NCBI GenBank assembly: GCA_023443515.1 | Contig: JAEZUC010000019.1 | Coordinates: 1-10,642, forward strand | Length of the DNA stretch: 10,642 nt | From: Bacillota bacterium | Lineage (GTDB): Bacteria; Bacillota; Clostridia; Acetivibrionales; DSM-1351 | Reading direction: 5' to 3' | Shown here: positions 7,244-10,642 of the stretch, one piece after another | Layout of the letters: every line of letters starts with the position of its first letter | Numbering within the stretch: position 1 is the first letter of the stretch | Program-made: the position numbers and the translations under genes | The notes under the pieces: generated by a model | What the model was told of the DNA's origin: nothing | Databases searched by the model: none | Seen by the model: the letters and a program-made list of their open reading frames with translations, nothing else

Positions 7244-7468
7244 TTATGAAAAATCAACAGACACTTTCCTTACCTCTTTCCTTTCCGCTCCTTCATGCTT
7301 ATTACTGCTATCCGATACTATTTCAAATGCAATATCTTTCATCATCTCCATAACTTCCTTTTCAAATCCTTCTAATTTCTTTTTTGCATTTTCCGGTAGA
7401 ATTTCTTTTAAACCTTCATACCTTAGTATTTCAGACTTTATCATGTTTCTAATAAATTTTTTGTTCAA
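7244..7468 (-). CDS. small charged helical protein between the two ATPases, 74 aa
   Basis: I do not recognise a family. The chosen start is TTG at 7468-7466, because AAAGGAG (7477-7483) lies 8 nt upstream inside the last codons of the preceding ATPase gene. A longer frame from 7501 would ignore that site and overlap the ATPase gene. The product is rich in K and E, probably mostly helical to about residue 50 (IRNMIKSEILRYEG, ENAKKKLEGFEKEVMEMMKD), with no signal peptide, cysteine or membrane segment. A polar linker (SDSSNKHEGAERKE) leads to a short hydrophobic strand-like tail, VRKVSVDFS. That tail resembles the C-terminal strands of both flanking ATPases (LCIDFA and LNIHFA). Only 5 nt separate it from the upstream gene and 21 nt from the downstream one, so it is surely cotranscribed and may be a partner subunit or adaptor. 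Confidence 0.75.
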   Translation of the reverse strand: MNKKFIRNMIKSEILRYEGLKEILPENAKKKLEGFEKEVMEMMKDIAFEIVSDSSNKHEGAERKEVRKVSVDFS

Positions 7469-7473
7469 TCGGT

Positions 7474-8649
7474 TCACTCCTTTCTGGCAAAATCTATACA
7501 AAGTACTTCAGATTCAAACTTGGCTGACTCTACGAAGTATTTCCTCAATACATTGGGAATGGAGATATTACGTTTAAAATTTCCGATTTTGATTATAATC
7601 TCCGTCCCGGATTCAAGAAGGTCAAAATCTTGTTTATTTGTAAAAGGTACATAAACCTTCAGCCTATATCCTTTGGCGGTTTTTTCAAAGTTTTCGCCTT
7701 CAGATTTATAATTGACTTCAAACAAATTCATATCTTGTAGGGAATCATTAACTATCCTTTCAAGTCCATCTATCCCATTTATGTCTACTTCATACCATTT
7801 AATTTTATAGGTTGGAATATTATAAAAAGCCGCATTAAGCTCAGTCAAATAATTTTTCTGAATATCCCTCCACCTATCAAAAAATTTATTATCTATATCA
7901 TCGGGTATTATTCGGTTAATATACAAGCCATCTACATTAAAGTTATACAAGTTCATGTACATATAATTTCTCTTTGTTTCCTCTACCACCATTTTCTCAG
8001 GAATTGTAACCAATCTGATACTGCACACATCACGATCCTTCAATAGTCTCTGAAGTTCTCCTAACTTTACATAGAGCTTTTCGATATCGTTCATAGCTTT
8101 GGAATCAGGCATATCCAGCTTGAATGCTACCTTTGAAATAGGCCTTAAAACCTTCATTGCAACCTTGCCTATGGGAAAAAGCTTTTCCATATACCACGAA
8201 AAGAGTTCAGGGAATTTCAGTAGCGACAGGGTTTCTCCTGTAGGCGCACAATCTACTATAATCAGGTCGTAATCCCCGGTGTCATACAGTTCCTTGATAC
8301 GAAGAAGCGAAAACAATTCTTCTATACCGGGAAAAACCACAATATCCTCAAAAGTTTCGTTATCTTTCTCACTTTTAAAAGCCATCATATTTTTAAGTGC
8401 GACTGAAATATGCTCATAATGCCTGCTCATTTCATAATTTGAGTCAATTTCCAGGCAATCAAGGTTTTTCATTATTTCAATCGGGTCTTCTCTTACTTCC
8501 GTCATAAATATATCACTAAGGTTGTGTGCCATGTCAGTACTGACAAGAAGGGTTTTCTTACCCATTCCCGCGGCCTTTACCGCATGTGCTGCAGCTGTGC
8601 TTGTTTTTCCAACCCCGCCCTTACCTGTAAAAATTATTATTCTACCCAT
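7474..8649 (-). CDS. ArsA/Get3-family ATPase with C-terminal HSP20-like domain, first of pair
   Basis: Two ATGs are possible, at 8655 and 8649. I prefer 8649 (391 aa, starting MGRIIIFTGKGG), since AGGGGG then stands 7 nt away, against 1 nt for the longer form. Numbered from the shorter form, the Walker A GKGGVGKTS is at 9-17, switch I DMAHNLSD at 39-46 and switch II DCAPTGET at 133-140. These are followed by LSLLKFPELFSWYMEKLFPI, nearly the same as in the second ATPase. The last 60-70 residues (KVYVPF, GTEIIIKIGNFKR, LCIDFA) form the HSP20-like domain. The two proteins clearly arose by tandem duplication but have diverged throughout. The database label 'arsenical pump-driving ATPase' is likely to be attached to it, yet no arsB, arsR or arsC lies nearby. 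A MarR-type operator copy lies 34 bp upstream of the start. Confidence 0.93.
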   Translation of the reverse strand: MGRIIIFTGKGGVGKTSTAAAHAVKAAGMGKKTLLVSTDMAHNLSDIFMTEVREDPIEIMKNLDCLEIDSNYEMSRHYEHISVALKNMMAFKSEKDNETFEDIVVFPGIEELFSLLRIKELYDTGDYDLIIVDCAPTGETLSLLKFPELFSWYMEKLFPIGKVAMKVLRPISKVAFKLDMPDSKAMNDIEKLYVKLGELQRLLKDRDVCSIRLVTIPEKMVVEETKRNYMYMNLYNFNVDGLYINRIIPDDIDNKFFDRWRDIQKNYLTELNAAFYNIPTYKIKWYEVDINGIDGLERIVNDSLQDMNLFEVNYKSEGENFEKTAKGYRLKVYVPFTNKQDFDLLESGTEIIIKIGNFKRNISIPNVLRKYFVESAKFESEVLCIDFARKE

Positions 8650-8682
8650 ATTCATTCCCCCTATATTTCCTATAATGAATTA

Positions 8683-8699
8683 TTCTTGTTACGAAGTAT
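8683..8699. promoter_or_regulatory. candidate MarR operator upstream of first ATPase gene
   Basis: TTCTTGTTACGAAGTAT is identical over 17 bases to the right part of the palindrome at the marR start point. The TTC-N7-GAA core is kept, although the outer arm on the ATPase-proximal side is degenerate. I find no convincing -35/-10 pair around it, so it could control an internal promoter or act as a roadblock to read-through from marR. Confidence 0.7.
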
Positions 8700-8771
8700 T
8701 TATCTAAAAAATATCTTGCAGCCCACCTTAATAAAATGATTCCGCAAGTAACCTTATGAAAAACCCTTTGC

Positions 8772-9272
8772 CTATTCAATTATAATACGTTTTACTCTTT
8801 TTTCTGACTTATTATTATTTATGTCAGTCAATTTGTCCTGCTTCAGAACTAAAGCTACCTTTCTGAAAATACTTAATGCAGCTTTTTTTTCTTCATCAGA
8901 CAGTATTTTAACTACCTCTTCAAAGTAATGGGATATTGTTCTTTTTTCCTGCTCTATAAAATCCTCTGCCCCTTTTGTCAGAACAATATTGACAACTCTT
9001 CTGTCATCCTTGTCTCGCAATCTTTCTACCATAAGCTTTTTTTCGAGCCTTCCTATAACACCCGTGGCAGTATTGAGAGGTGCATTTATATATTGTGCAA
9101 TTTCAGTCATGTTAGCTTTTTTGTTCCTATATAGAAACAGCATGGCGAGTATCTCATTCTTAGAGTAATCCAAAAACACACTGCTCCACTTATCGGGAAA
9201 AAACAAAAACTTCAGTTCATCAAAATATTCAAAAATTATTGTCTCAAGTCCCAATTGGTTTTTACCCTCCAT
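8772..9272 (-). CDS. MarR-family transcriptional regulator, 166 aa
   Basis: The winged helix-turn-helix is clear. The recognition region spans about 53-82 (ANMTEIAQYINAPLNTATGV, then IGRLEKKLMVERL), and the wing carries the family hallmark DKDDRRVVNIVLT (87-99). Helical dimerisation segments lie at both ends. The C-terminus has an unusual basic tail (KSEKRVKRIIIE). The ATG at 9272 has AGGAG at 9279-9283, 6 nt upstream. A strong promoter with two operator-like sites precedes it, and another copy precedes the first ATPase gene, so the protein probably represses itself and the ATPase unit. MarR proteins typically respond to small lipophilic, phenolic or oxidant signals. The ligand here is unknown. 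The 122-nt gap to the next gene has no clear terminator. Confidence 0.93.
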   Translation of the reverse strand: MEGKNQLGLETIIFEYFDELKFLFFPDKWSSVFLDYSKNEILAMLFLYRNKKANMTEIAQYINAPLNTATGVIGRLEKKLMVERLRDKDDRRVVNIVLTKGAEDFIEQEKRTISHYFEEVVKILSDEEKKAALSIFRKVALVLKQDKLTDINNNKSEKRVKRIIIE

Positions 9273-9285
9273 ATAAGTCTCCTAG

Positions 9286-9306
9286 ATACTTCTTGTTACG
9301 AAGTAT
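9286..9306. promoter_or_regulatory. candidate MarR operator at the marR start point
   Basis: Perfect 7-bp arms ATACTTC (9286-9292) and GAAGTAT (9300-9306) flank a 7-nt centre. The predicted marR transcription start, near 9306, lies at its edge, so occupancy would block initiation or clearance. The length of about 20 bp is typical of MarR dimer sites. Confidence 0.75.
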
Positions 9307-9312
9307 ATTATT

Positions 9313-9341
9313 ATTCTACCCTCGAAGTAATTTATTGTCAA
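9313..9341 (-). promoter_or_regulatory. marR promoter
   Basis: On the minus strand a perfect -35 TTGACA (9341-9336), a 17-nt spacer and a -10 TAGAAT (9318-9313, 5 of 6 consensus bases) form a strong housekeeping promoter. The expected start is near 9306, about 34 nt before the marR ATG. It lies downstream of the pckG terminator, so marR has its own transcript. Confidence 0.8.
9314..9330. promoter_or_regulatory. second, diverged MarR-type site over the marR -10
   Basis: TTCTACCCTCGAAGTAA shares TTCT, five variable bases and CGAAGTA with the two identical copies, keeping the TTC-N7-GAA spacing. It covers most of the -10 and the adjacent spacer, a position suited to repression. The outer arms do not pair well, so affinity may be lower. 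Confidence 0.5.
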
Positions 9342-9375
9342 TGAAAATAAAATTTATTTTTTAGTTGTTACTAAC

Positions 9376-9409
9376 AAAAACCCGGTGGCTATAATGCCTC
9401 CGGGTTTTT
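9376..9409 (-). terminator. intrinsic terminator of pckG
   Basis: Read on the minus strand, AAAAACCCGGAGGC pairs with GCCACCGGGTTTTT around a 6-nt loop, with a single A-A mismatch. The stem is GC-rich and runs directly into a T tract. It starts 30 nt after the pckG stop. Because the A and T tracts are symmetrical it could also act on the opposite strand, though no plus-strand gene needs it. Confidence 0.93.
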
Positions 9410-9439
9410 GCCTATATATTAAATGAATAATTTATTTAA

Positions 9440-10642
9440 TTAAGCATTCAATCTAGCTTCAAGAGCAGCAAGTTGCTTCTTCAATTCAGCAGGAACATTG
9501 TCGATACCATATGTCTCATAGTGAGCTTTGATTGACTCAACTTCTTGGAGCCATTCGTCCTTCTTAACTTTGAGAAGTTCTTTCATGTCTTCAGCTGAAA
9601 CGTCCAGACCTGCAACATCAATAGCGTCTTCAGTAGGCATGTAACCGATTTCAGTCTTAACAGCCTTACCTTCGCCTGATACTCTTTCACATATCCACTT
9701 GAGAACACGGCTGTTTTCGCCATATCCAGGCCACAACCATTTTCCATTCTCATCTTTACGGAACCAGTTAACATAGAATATCTTTGGAAGCTTATCTTCT
9801 GTACTAGCTGCACCAACATCTAACCAGTGCTGTAAATAATCATTTACATTGTAGCCGATGAATGGAAGCATTGCAAATGGATCACGACGAACCTGTCCGA
9901 TCTTGTCGGAGATAGCCGCTGCAGTGATTTCTGAACCCATTATTGAACCGAGGAATACACCATGGTTCCAGTCAAAGCTCTCATGTACCAATGGAATAGT
10001 GCTTGGACGACGTCCACCTATCAATATAGCTGATATAGGCACTCCTGCAGGATCTTCCCACTCAGAAGCTACAACAGGGCACTGATTTGCAGGTGCTGTA
10101 AAACGAGCATTTGGATGAGCAGCAGGAGTTTCTGAACTTGGTGTCCAGTCTTTTCCGTGCCAATCAATTAAGTGAGCAGGAGCATCTACTCCCATACCTT
10201 CCCACCATACATCTCCATCATCAGTTACACCAACGTTAGTGAAGATAGTATTCTTTTCAATGCTGTGTATAGCGTTTGGATTTGAATCCAATGATGTACC
10301 AGGAGCAACACCGAAGAAACCTGCTTCAGGATTGATAGCATACAATCTTCCGTCTTTTCCAAACTTCATCCAAGCTATATCGTCACCGATTGTTTCAACT
10401 TTCCATCCTGGAATAGTAGGAACAAGCATAGCCAGGTTGGTCTTACCGCAAGCACTTGGGAAAGCACCGCAGATATATTTAACATTACCCTTAGGGTCAG
10501 TAAGCTTGAGGATAAGCATATGTTCAGCCAACCAGCCTTCTTCACGGGCAATAACTGATGCTATACGAAGAGCGAAACACTTCTTACCAAGCAAAGCGTT
10601 TCCGCCGTATCCTGAACCGAAAGACCAGATAGTCTTTTCTTC
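9440..10642 (-). CDS. pckG: phosphoenolpyruvate carboxykinase (GTP), N-terminus cut off by window edge
   Basis: The frame is open from the right edge (first residues EEKTIWSFGSGYGGNALLGK) to a TAA, giving the last 400 residues of a protein usually about 600 long. Nothing at the TTG near 10594 should be taken as a start, since GSGYGGNALLGKKC is conserved family sequence. In the partial protein the P-loop with the reactive cysteine, FPSACGKTN, is at 61-69, followed by the kinase-2 motif GDDIAWM, then FGVAPGTS, GGRRPSTIPLVHESFDW and the C-terminal NWFRKDENGKWLWPGYGEN. These mark the GTP-dependent family (EC 4.1.1.32), not the ATP type. The enzyme interconverts oxaloacetate and PEP with GTP/GDP and Mn2+. 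In cellulolytic clostridia it is thought to serve the malate shunt from PEP towards pyruvate. A strong terminator follows. Confidence 0.97.
   Translation of the reverse strand, partial: EEKTIWSFGSGYGGNALLGKKCFALRIASVIAREEGWLAEHMLILKLTDPKGNVKYICGAFPSACGKTNLAMLVPTIPGWKVETIGDDIAWMKFGKDGRLYAINPEAGFFGVAPGTSLDSNPNAIHSIEKNTIFTNVGVTDDGDVWWEGMGVDAPAHLIDWHGKDWTPSSETPAAHPNARFTAPANQCPVVASEWEDPAGVPISAILIGGRRPSTIPLVHESFDWNHGVFLGSIMGSEITAAAISDKIGQVRRDPFAMLPFIGYNVNDYLQHWLDVGAASTEDKLPKIFYVNWFRKDENGKWLWPGYGENSRVLKWICERVSGEGKAVKTEIGYMPTEDAIDVAGLDVSAEDMKELLKVKKDEWLQEVESIKAHYETYGIDNVPAELKKQLAALEARLNA

Noticed and set aside
7528..7545. TACGAAGTATTT inside the first ATPase gene, resembling half of the MarR operator
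   Set aside because: It lacks the TTC partner arm at N7 spacing and encodes conserved protein sequence (RKYFVES), so it is probably a chance half-site.
7474..8655. Arsenic-resistance operon
   Set aside because: No pump, ArsR, ArsC or ArsD gene is present and the ATPases have HSP20-like domains.
1..10642. CRISPR arrays, tRNA or rRNA genes, insertion-sequence ends
   Set aside because: I found no regularly spaced repeats, cloverleaf sequences, transposase motifs or terminal inverted repeats with target duplications.

Overview
The window looks like chromosomal DNA of a low-GC Gram-positive anaerobe, most likely a plant-polysaccharide-degrading clostridium of the Ruminiclostridium/Acetivibrio type. 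This is inferred from AT-rich DNA, strong AGGAG-type ribosome sites, frequent TTG starts, a GTP-type PEP carboxykinase and a glucuronate isomerase. No species can be named from the sequence alone.

Left part (1-1760) is accessory in character. The 5' portion of an AraC-family regulator gene runs off the left edge on the minus strand; its protein extends past the AraC domain into a second, unidentified domain. An AT-rich, mostly empty stretch follows (477-1100), with one doubtful small ORF. Then comes a two-gene plus-strand unit: a 68-aa Xre-type repressor and an overlapping small multi-pass membrane protein. Their promoter is readable (TTGACA, 17 nt, TATTGT) and is flanked by two near-identical imperfect palindromes, as expected for autorepression.

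Middle part (1841-6022): a full-length YyaL/SPATA20-type protein (thioredoxin-like DUF255 domain plus helical barrel) on the plus strand converges on a minus-strand pair, a ThuA-like protein followed by glucuronate isomerase (uxaC). One long hairpin separates the convergent ends.

Right part (6062-9341) is the most interesting. It reads leftwards as a MarR-family regulator, an ArsA/Get3-family ATPase with a C-terminal HSP20-like domain, a 74-aa charged helical protein, and a second ArsA/Get3-family ATPase of the same architecture. The ThuA and uxaC genes follow only 39 nt later with no visible terminator. marR has a near-consensus promoter (TTGACA, 17 nt, TAGAAT) carrying one palindrome over the start site and a related site over the -10. 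An identical 17-base copy of the palindrome's core lies just upstream of the first ATPase gene. This supports a small MarR-controlled regulon built around a paired ATPase machine. No arsenic pump, ArsR or arsenate reductase is present, so an arsenic role is unsupported; a chaperone or membrane-protein targeting role is more plausible but unproven.

The right edge holds the C-terminal two thirds of a GTP-dependent PEP carboxykinase gene (pckG, minus strand), closed by a strong intrinsic terminator that isolates it from the marR unit.
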